From contig NZ_CP011773.1 of assembly GCF_001021385.1 (NCBI RefSeq), forward strand, positions 2,976,001 through 3,040,000: a stretch of 64,000 bases of DNA, written 5' to 3'. Both the position numbers and the translations under genes were made by a program. The stretch's first letter is position 1, and each line of letters starts with the position of its first letter. This DNA comes from Mycobacterium sp. EPa45 (GTDB lineage: Bacteria > Actinomycetota > Actinomycetes > Mycobacteriales > Mycobacteriaceae). Under the pieces are notes generated by a model. That model searched no databases. It saw nothing but the letters and a program-made list of their open reading frames with translations, and was not told where the DNA came from. Positions 26,092-34,760 of the stretch are shown here, in pieces.

Positions 26092-27200
26092 CGGGTTCCT
26101 TCCGAATATGTGTTGCCGAGGCGGGCCAGCTGCTGGGACGCGGAACCGAGTGCGAGCTCGATCTGCTTGCCCCACAGGAAGTAACGAGATAGCGGATAGG
26201 TGATGTCGATACCCATGCCACCGTGAACCTGCTGGGCGGTGGCGACGACGCGCGCGCCGGCCTCGGCCGCCCAGAACTTGGCGATCGCGGCCTCACGTTC
26301 GGCCGGCCGCTCCTCGTCGATCAACCAGGCCGCGTGCCAGGTGGTCCAGCGGATCGCCTCGGTGTCGATGAAGGCATCGGCCATCCGCTGTTGTACCGCC
26401 TGGAAAGAGCCGATCGGACGGCCGAACTGCTCGCGCTCGGTGGTGTACGACGCCGCGAGTCGTAGTGCGCGCTCGGTGACACCTACCTGCATGGCGCATA
26501 GACCGACAAGCGCGCGGGTGTGCAGCGCACGCACGGCGTCGGGACTCCGGTCGCCGTCGAGACGACGACCGGTCACGCCGGTGAGCGTGACGTCCGCGTA
26601 CGGTTCACCGTTGGTGGTGTTGACCGGGGAGACCTCGAGGCCGGTGGCATCGGAGTCGACGGCGAACAGGGCCGGTCCGTCGTCGGCGAGCGCAGACACC
26701 AGGATGGCGTCGGCCAACTGGGCGGAGGGCACCAGCTCTTTCACGCCGTCGATCCGCCATCCGTCGCCGTCACGCTGTGCGGTGGTGACGCGCGGTGCCG
26801 CCGGGTCCGAATTGCCCGGCTCAGCGAGCGCGGCGGTGAGGATCGTACTGCCGTCGACCACACCTGGCAGGTATTTGTCCTTAAGCGCCGAATCCCCCTG
26901 GCGCGCAATGGTGTCGGCGCCGAGTACGAGCGTGGAGTACACCGGTACCGGTGCGACGCTCCAGCCCACCTCGGCAAGCAGTACACCGAGTTCGAGGAAA
27001 CCGCCGCCACTGCCGCCTACTGATTCGGGCAGTGAGATACCGAGGAGGTCGGCCGAGGCGAGTTCGCTCCACAACGCGGCGTCGTAGCGCACCTCACCCG
27101 ACTCCAGTTCGGTGAGGTGCTCAGGTGTCGCGCGATGCTCGAAGAGCTGGCGCGCGACCTTGCCGACGGTCTCCTGGTCCTCGGTAAAAGAGAAATCCAT
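26088..27200 (-). CDS. Acyl-CoA dehydrogenase, FadE28-like subunit
   Basis: 370 residues. The N-terminus is MDFSFTEDQETVGKVARQLFEH, and the C-terminal motif HGGMGIDITYPLSRYFLWGKQIEL is characteristic of the FadE28/ChsE1 type, which pairs with a FadE29-type subunit in an alpha2-beta2 dehydrogenase acting on short steroid side chains. The FadE29-like partner is at 28210 in the same operon. FAD is expected to be shared across the heterodimer interface. Confidence 0.85.
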   Translation of the reverse strand: MDFSFTEDQETVGKVARQLFEHRATPEHLTELESGEVRYDAALWSELASADLLGISLPESVGGSGGGFLELGVLLAEVGWSVAPVPVYSTLVLGADTIARQGDSALKDKYLPGVVDGSTILTAALAEPGNSDPAAPRVTTAQRDGDGWRIDGVKELVPSAQLADAILVSALADDGPALFAVDSDATGLEVSPVNTTNGEPYADVTLTGVTGRRLDGDRSPDAVRALHTRALVGLCAMQVGVTERALRLAASYTTEREQFGRPIGSFQAVQQRMADAFIDTEAIRWTTWHAAWLIDEERPAEREAAIAKFWAAEAGARVVATAQQVHGGMGIDITYPLSRYFLWGKQIELALGSASQQLARLGNTYSEGTR

Positions 27201-27218
27201 GGTGTGTTCAGCTTCCGG

Positions 27219-27632
27219 TCAGGATGCGGGCCGGAATTGGTGTAGAACCAATTCCTCTCCGCTGGGCAGGGCTTCGAAGGTGTCGTAGAAGACTTCGACC
27301 GACATATCCGTTTTGATATCGGCCGGGTCGATCTCGCACAGGTTCGAGACGATACGAACCCCCTCGTCGAGTTCGATGAGTGCGACAACGTAGGGGTACT
27401 GAAGAAACGGCAGTGGCGGATACTGTGGCATCACGAAGCTGTAAACCGTTCCGCGGCCGGTGGATACCACGTAATCCCAATTCAGCGACTGGCAGTTGCC
27501 GCACATCGGGCGCGGCGGCACTCGCAACGTCTGACAGTCGGTGCACCGCTGGATTCTGAGCTCGTGTTCCTTGAGGCCCGACCAGAAGAACTCGGTGTCG
27601 GGGCTGATCGAGGGAGCGAGTCGATTGGCCAC
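27219..27632 (-). CDS. DUF35 zinc-ribbon/OB-fold protein, ChsH2 C-terminal-domain-like
   Basis: 137 residues. A rubredoxin-like zinc ribbon (CTDC ... CGNC, about residues 30-46) is followed by an OB-fold with GTVYSFVMPQYPPLPFLQYPYVVALIEL. DUF35 proteins deliver CoA substrates to thiolase-like partners; in ChsH2 of the cholesterol pathway this domain is fused to a MaoC domain and binds Ltp2. Here it is a separate gene. Start codon is GTG at 27632, three bases after the MaoC stop at 27636. Confidence 0.88.
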   Translation of the reverse strand: MANRLAPSISPDTEFFWSGLKEHELRIQRCTDCQTLRVPPRPMCGNCQSLNWDYVVSTGRGTVYSFVMPQYPPLPFLQYPYVVALIELDEGVRIVSNLCEIDPADIKTDMSVEVFYDTFEALPSGEELVLHQFRPAS

Positions 27633-27635
27633 GCG

Positions 27636-28184
27636 TCATTCGCCCTTCTTGAACCGCAGCGTCCGGAAGCGCTGGCGTCCGATGACTTCGCCGTCCTGAT
27701 TGCGGTATGTCGTGATCCAGGTGACGAAGAACCCGGTACCCATCGCGGTCTTCTTCTCGTCGGAGATGGTTTCGAAAACGGTTTCGGCAGTCAGGTCGTC
27801 ACCGACCCGCGGGTAGCGCTCGATCTCGAACTCCGAGTTCGTTGCGACGATGCCGGTGTATCCGGCGTCGCTGAGGAACTGCAGTGGATTCTCACCGAGC
27901 TCGATAGGCACGCCGTCGCGTTCCAGGATGCCCTCGATTTTGGGCGGCGCCATGGTCCACGTCTGCAGCATGACCGGCGGGGACACCAGCCCACCGTGGC
28001 GCGAATTCTTCGCGAAATCCTCGTCCAGGTATGCAGGGTTGAAGTCACTGAGCGCGTACGCCCAGTGGCGGATCATGGGCGCGTTCACCGGATCTGGCGA
28101 ACGTACAGGCTGGCCCGAGCTGATCGGTTGACCGATGAGCGCATCGAGTTTGGCGCGCAGACCCTCGTCGGTGGTGTTTGTCAC
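27636..28184 (-). CDS. MaoC-like hydratase, ChsH2 N-terminal-domain-like
   Basis: 182 residues. Hotdog domain with MIRHWAYALSDFNPAYLDEDFA and SPPVMLQTWTM, matching the N-terminal MaoC part of ChsH2-type proteins, and the long insertion TNSEFEIERYPRVGDDL. GTG 28184 with GGAAAGGG upstream is chosen. With the next gene (DUF35) it makes up a split ChsH2. The classic hydratase aspartate-histidine pair is not clear here, as in ChsH2, where the partner subunit supplies catalysis. Confidence 0.83.
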   Translation of the reverse strand: MTNTTDEGLRAKLDALIGQPISSGQPVRSPDPVNAPMIRHWAYALSDFNPAYLDEDFAKNSRHGGLVSPPVMLQTWTMAPPKIEGILERDGVPIELGENPLQFLSDAGYTGIVATNSEFEIERYPRVGDDLTAETVFETISDEKKTAMGTGFFVTWITTYRNQDGEVIGRQRFRTLRFKKGE

Positions 28185-28209
28185 GTGGTGATCCCTTTCC
28201 TGTGAGTCC

Positions 28210-29391
28210 CTAGGAGGCGCGCATGTCACGAGGTGCCCGCGGCATCCCGAGACCTGCCATGGCGATGATGTCGCGTTGGAGCTCGTTGGCGCCCCCGCCG
28301 AAGGTGTTGATGACGGCCAGACGGTAGGCGCTTTCCAATTCGCCTTTCAAAGGAGCCGCGGCGCCCTTTCGCACCCCCGCCTGGCCCACGATGTCGAGTA
28401 GTTCGCGGGCCACCTGCTGGGTGAGCTCCGTGCCGAAAACCTTGGCCGCCGAGGCCTCGCCCATTCCTAGGCCACCGGCGCTCATCGTGGAATTCACTCG
28501 TAGGTTCAGCAGCCGGTAGGCCGCGACCTGCGCCTCAACGCGGGCGAGTGCCTGCTGTACCCACGGTTGGTCGATGACCAGGCCGTCGTCCAGCGGCGTG
28601 CTTCTCGCCCACTCGAGCGTCTTGGCGAACAGCGGTTCGAGGGCGCCGAGGTTTCCGAGCGCTGCCCGTTCGAGGTTGAGCTGGTTGGTGACCAGTTTCC
28701 AGCCTTCATTCTCGCCGAGCACGATCGAGCTGACGGGCACGCGTACGTCGTCGTAGAAGGTGTAGTAGGTGGACACCCCAGGCATGGTGTGCAGTGGCTT
28801 CCAGGAAAATCCCGGTGCGGTTGTCGGCACCATGAAGACCGTGATGCCCTTGTGCTTCTTGACATTCGGGTCGGTGCGGGCGGCCAGCCAGATGTAATCC
28901 GCGAATTCAGCGCCACTGGTGAACATCTTGGAACCGTTGATCACGAACTCGTCGCCGTCCCGGACGGCGGTGGTGCGCAGCGATGCGAGGTCGCTGCCTG
29001 CACCAGGTTCGGAGTAGCCGATGGCGAAGTCGACTTCACCTTTGAGGATCGCCGGCAGGAATTCGTTTTTCTGGGCGTCGGTCCCATACTGGATCAGTGT
29101 GGGGCCCACCGTATTCAACGTGATCATCGGCAACGGGGCATTCACCCGACGGGCTTCTTCGCCGAAGATGTATTGCTCGAGTGCCGTGAGACCGTGTCCG
29201 CCGTACTCGACGGGCCATGCGACACCGAGCAGGCCGGCCGCGCCCAGCGCGCGGCGGCACTCTGTCATGGCCGCGCCACCCTCCATCAACCCCGCGACGG
29301 CGGCGCGCCGCTCCGGCGTCATGACGGCTTCGAGCCGTTCGCGGTAGTCCTTGCGCAGCTGTTCCTGCTCCGGGGTGAAGTCGAAGTCCAT
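28210..29391 (-). CDS. Acyl-CoA dehydrogenase, FadE29-like subunit
   Basis: 393 residues. MDFDFTPEQEQLRKDYRERLEAV at the start, the flavin/substrate loop IGYSEPGAGSDLASL, INGSKMFTSG and the C-terminal TFGGGANELQRDIIAMAGLGMPR match the FadE29/ChsE2 type. With the FadE28-like gene at 26088 it should form a heterotetrameric dehydrogenase for a branched or short side-chain CoA thioester. Its ATG (29391) overlaps the P450 stop. Confidence 0.87.
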   Translation of the reverse strand: MDFDFTPEQEQLRKDYRERLEAVMTPERRAAVAGLMEGGAAMTECRRALGAAGLLGVAWPVEYGGHGLTALEQYIFGEEARRVNAPLPMITLNTVGPTLIQYGTDAQKNEFLPAILKGEVDFAIGYSEPGAGSDLASLRTTAVRDGDEFVINGSKMFTSGAEFADYIWLAARTDPNVKKHKGITVFMVPTTAPGFSWKPLHTMPGVSTYYTFYDDVRVPVSSIVLGENEGWKLVTNQLNLERAALGNLGALEPLFAKTLEWARSTPLDDGLVIDQPWVQQALARVEAQVAAYRLLNLRVNSTMSAGGLGMGEASAAKVFGTELTQQVARELLDIVGQAGVRKGAAAPLKGELESAYRLAVINTFGGGANELQRDIIAMAGLGMPRAPRDMRAS

Positions 29392-30584
29392 CAGACACTC
29401 GCTCCCAGTCGCACCGGCATGCGTTTGACGCCCGGCACCATCGTGGCGCGTAACCGGGTGACATCGCCGGTCAGTTCGATCGTCGGGTAGGTGCCCAGCA
29501 GTACCTCGAACATGATTCTGGCCTCCAATCGTGCGAGCTGAGCACCCAGGCAGGCGTGCTCACCGGCACCGAACGCTATGTGCGGGTTTGGATTTCGGGT
29601 GATGTCGAAGCTCTCGCTGGTCGGCCCGAAGATGTCCTCGTCGCGATTGGCCGAGCCGTACAACATAACGACGGTATCCCCGGCCTTGATCTGCTGGCCG
29701 CGGATCTCGATGTCTTGGGTGGCCTGGCGAGCCATGTGCGTCACCGGGCTGGTGAAGCGCAGCATTTCCTCGACCGCGGTAGGCAGGAGTTCGGGATTGG
29801 CCCGCAGGAGGGCGAACTGATCGGGGTGCTCGATGAGCGCCAATGTGCCCAGCGCTATGAGGTTGCGCGTGGTCTCGTTTCCCGCGACCAACAGCAGGAA
29901 CGAAAAATTGAGCAAGTCTTCGTCGGTGAGCCGCTCGCCGTCGACCTCGGCCGCGGCGAGGATGCTCAGCAGGTCGTCCTGTCCGGTCAACTCCCCGGAG
30001 CGCCGAACTGAGATGAGTTTCAAGAAGTACTCATAGAGCTCTCCGAGCGCAACCAGGTGATCCATCTCGATATCGGGATCGGCCGCACCGACCGCCGCAT
30101 CGGACCAAGTTCGGAAGCGTTCCCAATCTTCCGGCGGCGCGCCCAACATCTCGGCGATCAGCCGAGTCGGCAGGGGCGCGGCGATCTCCTCGGCGAACTC
30201 GTAGTCGCGCGAGGTATCGACATCGTCGACGATGCTTTTGACGATCTCGCGCACCTTGGGTTCGAGCAGCGCCACCTGCCGGCGAGTGAAGCCGCTGTTG
30301 ATCAGCTTGCGCAGCTGCCGATGCCGGGGTGGATCGGTGAATATGAGGTTGCCCTCCTGCACCGGTTCCGGTTGGGAGGGATCGGGGATCGTGATGCCGC
30401 CGGTCGACGAGAACAGATGCGGGTGGCCTGATACGAAGCGCACATCCTCGTACTTGGTCAATGCCCAGAAGTTCGTGACGTCGTTCCACACCACCGGGCT
30501 GGTCTGGCGGAGCTCGCGATAGGCGGGATAGGGGTCACCGGCGTAGAAGTCCGGCGAGTGCAGAGGAAACGCTGTGGTGGGCAC
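29391..30584 (-). CDS. Cytochrome P450 monooxygenase
   Basis: 397 residues. I-helix LLLVAGNETTRNL, EEMLR as ExxR, haem loop FGAGEHACLGAQLARLE with Cys345. It heads the side-chain operon, the position cyp125 holds in the cholesterol igr operon, but the N-terminus does not resemble CYP125. GTG 30584 is preferred because GAGGAAGG lies seven bases upstream; a GTG at 30620 would add 12 residues. The 196-base region to the divergent aldehyde dehydrogenase holds a TGACA-N7-TGTCA repeat. Confidence 0.92.
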   Translation of the reverse strand: MPTTAFPLHSPDFYAGDPYPAYRELRQTSPVVWNDVTNFWALTKYEDVRFVSGHPHLFSSTGGITIPDPSQPEPVQEGNLIFTDPPRHRQLRKLINSGFTRRQVALLEPKVREIVKSIVDDVDTSRDYEFAEEIAAPLPTRLIAEMLGAPPEDWERFRTWSDAAVGAADPDIEMDHLVALGELYEYFLKLISVRRSGELTGQDDLLSILAAAEVDGERLTDEDLLNFSFLLLVAGNETTRNLIALGTLALIEHPDQFALLRANPELLPTAVEEMLRFTSPVTHMARQATQDIEIRGQQIKAGDTVVMLYGSANRDEDIFGPTSESFDITRNPNPHIAFGAGEHACLGAQLARLEARIMFEVLLGTYPTIELTGDVTRLRATMVPGVKRMPVRLGASV

Positions 30585-30660
30585 TGAAAGGCCTTCCTCG
30601 ATGAGAAGCTGATCGTACACTCAGCGCGCAAATGTCTGTTGCAGGATGTGTCTACCGTAA

Positions 30661-30677
30661 TGACATCAAGCGTGTCA
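30661..30677. promoter_or_regulatory. Inverted repeat TGACA-N7-TGTCA in divergent promoter
   Basis: TGACATCAAGCGTGTCA lies between the P450 (30584, minus) and the aldehyde dehydrogenase (30781, plus), 77 bases from the P450 start. It has perfect five-base arms and differs in sequence and spacing from the GAGAA-type sites, so another regulator may act here. One isolated GAGAA half-site lies at 30683-30687. Nothing else was recognised in the 196-base gap. Confidence 0.4.
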
Positions 30678-30780
30678 ATGTCGAGAATACGCTGCTAATC
30701 GGCCATTTCGTTGACGTGGCCGACGCACGCGGTGTACACAAAGGGACAAAGTGTAGGACTCGCGAGAAGAGGATGGGTTG

Positions 30781-32241
30781 ATGGCAGTTCCGCGTCCGCT
30801 GATCGACACGTACGGGCTTTACATCGGTGGGCATTGGGTGGAGCCGGATGCTGGGCGCTATGCCGTCGTGAACCCGGCCACCGAAGCGACGCTTGGCACT
30901 GCCCCCGATGCGAGCGTGGCACAGGTCGAGCAGGCCATCGCAGCGGCGCGCTCGGCGTTCGATTCCGGGGTGTGGTCGAAAGCCGGCCCTGCTCAGCGAG
31001 CTCGGTGTCTACAGCAGCTGAGCGACGCGCTCCTGGCCCACAGCGATGAGATCTACTCGCTCGCACAGGCGGAATGGGGCTGCACGGAGAACGAACGACT
31101 GATCCATGTCGAAGGCCCCGCATTCATGATGGGTCATGCGGCCGAACTGGCGGTGGAGCCGGCCGAGGCACCGATGGATGCATGGGGAGCCGCGGGTACC
31201 ACGCTGCTGCGCTACGAGCCGCTCGGCGTGGTAGCCGCGATGACGCCGTGGAACTTCCCGCACACGCTCAATGTCATGAAGATGGGCGCCTGCCTTGCGG
31301 CAGGAAACACCATGGTGCTCAAGCCGTCACCGCTGACTCCGCTTGCGGGTCTCGCGCTCGCCAGGATCATCGATGAGGAGACGGACATCCCAGCGGGTGT
31401 GGTCAATATCGTGACGCCGACCAGTGTCGAAGCCAGCCGCGTTCTGACGCTTGATCCACGCGTGAACATGGTGAGCTTCACCGGCAGCTCCGCTGTCGGC
31501 CGGGATGTCATGGCGGGTGCGGCGACGACCATGAAGCGCATCCTGCTGGAGTGCGGTGGTAAGTCGGCGAGCGTATTCCTCGACGATCTCGACGTGACCG
31601 ACGAGCTTCTCGACCGAGTGCTCTTCGAGGGGTGCACGTTGCACGCGGGTCAGGCCTGCATCCTGAACAGCCGCCTGGTGGTGCCGGACGCGTTGCACGA
31701 CGACGTCGTCGAGCGGCTGGCCGAGCTGGCAGGCAAGGTGGTGGTGGGCGATCCCCGCGACGCGGGCGTGACGATGGGTCCACTCATCAGCTCTGCGCAC
31801 CTCGACCGCGTCGAGGGCTTCGTCGACCGTGCGGTAGCCGACGGAGCGCGGGTCGTCGCAGGCGGTGCGCGACTGAAGGACCGGGAATCCGGCTACTTCT
31901 TCGAACCAACGATCCTGACCGACGTGTCAGCCGATGCGTTCATCGCTCAGGAGGAGGTCTTCGGTCCGGTGCTCACCGTCCTTCGCTATCGCGGGGACGA
32001 CGAAGCGATTGCGGTAGCGAACAACTCGCCTTATGGACTTGGCGGAGCGGTCTGGGGCACCGATGTCGACCGCGCGGTAGCGATCGCACGCGGGATGCGC
32101 ACCGGGCAGGTGTCGATCAACGGCACCATCCCGGGGGACGCGCCGTTCGGCGGTTTCGGACAGAGCGGTATCGGCCGGGAGGGCGGTGTGATGGGACTAC
32201 GTGAGTACATGGAGCCGAAGGCGATCGGCGTGCCGGCGTGA
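30781..32241 (+). CDS. Aldehyde dehydrogenase
   Basis: 486 residues of the NAD(P)-dependent ALDH family. WNFPHTLNVMKMGACLAAGNTMVLKPSP for cofactor binding, FTGSSAVGR, general base Glu257 in LLECGGKSA, nucleophile Cys293 in GQACILN, EEVFGPVL and a C-terminal GGFGQSGIGREGG. It oxidises an aldehyde to an acid, possibly the side-chain aldehyde made by P450 and dehydrogenase steps. ATG 30781 follows AGAGGA. Its stop overlaps the GTG of the tandem CaiB gene. Confidence 0.93.
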   Translation: MAVPRPLIDTYGLYIGGHWVEPDAGRYAVVNPATEATLGTAPDASVAQVEQAIAAARSAFDSGVWSKAGPAQRARCLQQLSDALLAHSDEIYSLAQAEWGCTENERLIHVEGPAFMMGHAAELAVEPAEAPMDAWGAAGTTLLRYEPLGVVAAMTPWNFPHTLNVMKMGACLAAGNTMVLKPSPLTPLAGLALARIIDEETDIPAGVVNIVTPTSVEASRVLTLDPRVNMVSFTGSSAVGRDVMAGAATTMKRILLECGGKSASVFLDDLDVTDELLDRVLFEGCTLHAGQACILNSRLVVPDALHDDVVERLAELAGKVVVGDPRDAGVTMGPLISSAHLDRVEGFVDRAVADGARVVAGGARLKDRESGYFFEPTILTDVSADAFIAQEEVFGPVLTVLRYRGDDEAIAVANNSPYGLGGAVWGTDVDRAVAIARGMRTGQVSINGTIPGDAPFGGFGQSGIGREGGVMGLREYMEPKAIGVPA

Positions 32242-34598
32242 CCGCACCGCTTGCGGGACTGCGCGTCGTCGAACTCGGTAGCGAGATCGCCGCTCCGTAC
32301 TGTACGAAGCTGCTCGTGGACCTCGGAGCAGACGTCGTCAAGATCGAACCGCCAGCTGGGGATCCGGTGCGGCAGTGGGGGCCGCACGAAGGACTGTACG
32401 AGTACTTGAACGCCGGCAAGCGAGGGCTCACTGTTGATCTCGCCACCGACGACGAACTTCTGCGTCAGCTGCTCGCCGAAGCCGACGTGGTGGTCGAGGA
32501 TTTCGCGCCTGGCTGTGCCGAGCGCTGGGAGTGGGGGCTCGATCGGTCCAGCCTGAAGGAGCTCAACCCCAATCTGGTCGTCGTTCGGATTTCCGACTAT
32601 GGACAGGATGGGCCGCGATGCACGCGACCGTCGACGCCCCTGACCTTGCAGGCAGCCTCCGGCTGGGTCAATTCCCGTGAACCAGACCGCCCGCCGGTGC
32701 AGGCGGGCGGCCGAATCCCGGAATATATCGCTGGCGGGTACGCCGCGCTCGGCGCGCTCACCGCGCTGAGGGTCGCCACGGCATCCGATGGACCGGTGGA
32801 AGTCGACGTCTCCGCTTTTGAGTCGCTGCTGGCGACGTTGCCCTATCCGATGCTGATGGCCGAACGACTCAAAAGTCTTGGGCTACCGACGAACTCGCGG
32901 GCCGCACCCATGCTGGGTATCGTCCGTGCCCGCGATGGCTGGATCGGAATCAACTGCCTGACGGGTCAGCACTGGCTGGATGTCTGTGCGATGGTGGGCC
33001 TGCCCGAATTCGGCGAACATCAGCTCGCCATCATGCTCGGTGGACCCGAGCGCGACGAATTCTTCGCCAAGGCGCAGCCGTGGTTGGACTCGATGAATGT
33101 CGCCGACCTCGTCGAGCTCAGCCAGGCGATGCGCATTCCCGCGGCACCGATAAACGACGGGGTTTCGATCCTGGAATCGCCGCAGTACCGCGAGCGTGGC
33201 TTCTTTCTCGAAGCGGTCTCCGGGGGCAAATCGTTTCGGCGCCCAGGTGCGCCGTTTCGGCTCTCGAAGACACCGGTGGTCCCGCCGCGTGCTGCGCCGC
33301 AGTTGGGTGCCGCGACTGGCGCCCGTTGGAGCCAGCGCACCACCGGATCCGAGCAATCCCGGGCCGAAGACGCCGACAGCCCGTTTGCGGGCTTGAAGGT
33401 GTTCGACCTCAGCACTTTCTGGGCAGGTGCCTACCTCACCTGCTACCTGGGGGCTTTCGGGGCCGACGTGATCAAGGTCGAGTCGATTCAACGTCCCGAT
33501 GGACATCGCTACTCCGGTTCACTGCTACGCAACAGCGACGACTGGTATGAACGCGGACCCCTGTGGCAGGGGACCAATCTCAACAAGCGCGACATCACCC
33601 TCGACCTGACTTCTGAAGTCGGTCGGGAACTGGCACTGCGGCTGGCCGCGGAAGCCGACGTCGTCGTCGAGAACTTCTCGCCGCGCGTTGTCGAGCAGTT
33701 TGGTCTGGACTACGACTCGCTCGTCAAGATCAATCCTGATGTGGTCATGGTCCGGATGCCGGGATTCGGGTTGCATGGACCCTGGCGGGACTACGTTGGC
33801 TGGGCACTGAACTTCGAGCAGATGGCCGGCATGTCCGCGGTCACCGGATATCCGGATGGTCCGCCGTGCAACTTGCAGGGCCCGGCCGACCCGATCGCCG
33901 GTGTGCATGCCACCGCAGCACTGCTCGCCGCACTGGAGCACAAGCGGCGGACGGGGGAGGGGCAGCTCATCGAAGTTGCGCAGATCGAGGTGGGCGCCGC
34001 CGTAACCGCCGAACCTGTCATCGACTACAGCCTGTCCGGGCATGTGCGCGAGCGTGAGGGCAATCGTCACCGCATTTACGCCCAAGGTGTTTATCGCGCA
34101 CGCGACGAGGACGAATGGGTGGCCATTACGGTCCGCGACGACGCCGACTGGGCCGCCACCGTCGACGTTATCGGGCGGCCGGAGCTGTCCGAGGACGTAA
34201 GGTTCGCATCACCGGAAGCCCGGCAAAGCAATCACGATGCTCTTGATGACGCGCTGTCTGCCTGGACGGCGACACTGCCTGCCGATGATGTCGCGGACAT
34301 GCTTCTGCACCGCGGCGTCGCCGCGGAACGTCTGATGACTGCCGACCGGATGTACGACGTCGACCAGCTCGCTGCGCGGGGGTTCTACACCGATCTCGAG
34401 CACCGGCTGACGGGTCGAATGCGCTTCCCCGGCTGGCCTTTTCGGATCACTCCCGGCCCGACACGACATCACCGATCGCCATCGCCGACACTCGGACAGC
34501 ACAACGATGAGGTGCTCGGGGCTCTCGGCATCTCTGACAGCCGCCTGTCCGAGCTCCGCGCGGAGCGGGTCATCGGCGACCGGCTCATCGAAGGTTAA
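32238..34598 (+). CDS. Tandem fusion of two CaiB/BaiF CoA-transferase domains
   Basis: 786 residues, about twice the usual family length. Domain 1 (about 1-380) starts LAGLRVVELGSEIAAPYCTKLLVDLGADVVKIEPP; domain 2 (about 388-786) starts FAGLKVFDLSTFWAGAYLTCYLGAFGADVIKVES. The nucleophilic Asp is present in domain 2 (Asp551, PADPIAG) but the matching position in domain 1 is Glu162 (PEYIAG). Class III CoA-transferases work as interlocked dimers, so the fusion may be an internal dimer with one active half. GTG 32238 overlaps the ALDH stop. Confidence 0.88.
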   Translation: MTAPLAGLRVVELGSEIAAPYCTKLLVDLGADVVKIEPPAGDPVRQWGPHEGLYEYLNAGKRGLTVDLATDDELLRQLLAEADVVVEDFAPGCAERWEWGLDRSSLKELNPNLVVVRISDYGQDGPRCTRPSTPLTLQAASGWVNSREPDRPPVQAGGRIPEYIAGGYAALGALTALRVATASDGPVEVDVSAFESLLATLPYPMLMAERLKSLGLPTNSRAAPMLGIVRARDGWIGINCLTGQHWLDVCAMVGLPEFGEHQLAIMLGGPERDEFFAKAQPWLDSMNVADLVELSQAMRIPAAPINDGVSILESPQYRERGFFLEAVSGGKSFRRPGAPFRLSKTPVVPPRAAPQLGAATGARWSQRTTGSEQSRAEDADSPFAGLKVFDLSTFWAGAYLTCYLGAFGADVIKVESIQRPDGHRYSGSLLRNSDDWYERGPLWQGTNLNKRDITLDLTSEVGRELALRLAAEADVVVENFSPRVVEQFGLDYDSLVKINPDVVMVRMPGFGLHGPWRDYVGWALNFEQMAGMSAVTGYPDGPPCNLQGPADPIAGVHATAALLAALEHKRRTGEGQLIEVAQIEVGAAVTAEPVIDYSLSGHVREREGNRHRIYAQGVYRARDEDEWVAITVRDDADWAATVDVIGRPELSEDVRFASPEARQSNHDALDDALSAWTATLPADDVADMLLHRGVAAERLMTADRMYDVDQLAARGFYTDLEHRLTGRMRFPGWPFRITPGPTRHHRSPSPTLGQHNDEVLGALGISDSRLSELRAERVIGDRLIEG

Positions 34599-34672
34599 CA
34601 ACCAGGCCGGGCAAACTGGTGACCAATCGGCCAATCCGCTTACAGTTTTGGAAATGACCGTTTACGCTAGGG

Positions 34673-34688
34673 GAGAGCAACAACTCTC
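34673..34688. promoter_or_regulatory. Operator-like inverted repeat GAGAG-N6-CTCTC before mce operon
   Basis: GAGAGCAACAACTCTC has perfect arms and the same spacing as the catabolic sites; the arm variant equals that at 14066. It lies 72 bases upstream of the mceA GTG, inside the 162-base gap after the CaiB fusion. This suggests that the transporter genes respond to the same regulator as the catabolic genes. Confidence 0.5.
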
Positions 34689-34760
34689 GACTGCGAAAGC
34701 ATCCGATTCGCGAAGTGAAGGATTTCCAGCTATGCGAACTGAACGATCGCGGCGGGGATA

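Noticed and set aside
30683..30698. GAGAATACGCTGCTAA as a further copy of the shared operator
   Set aside because: Only the left arm matches; the right arm has no TTCTC, CTCTC or TTATC at the required spacing.
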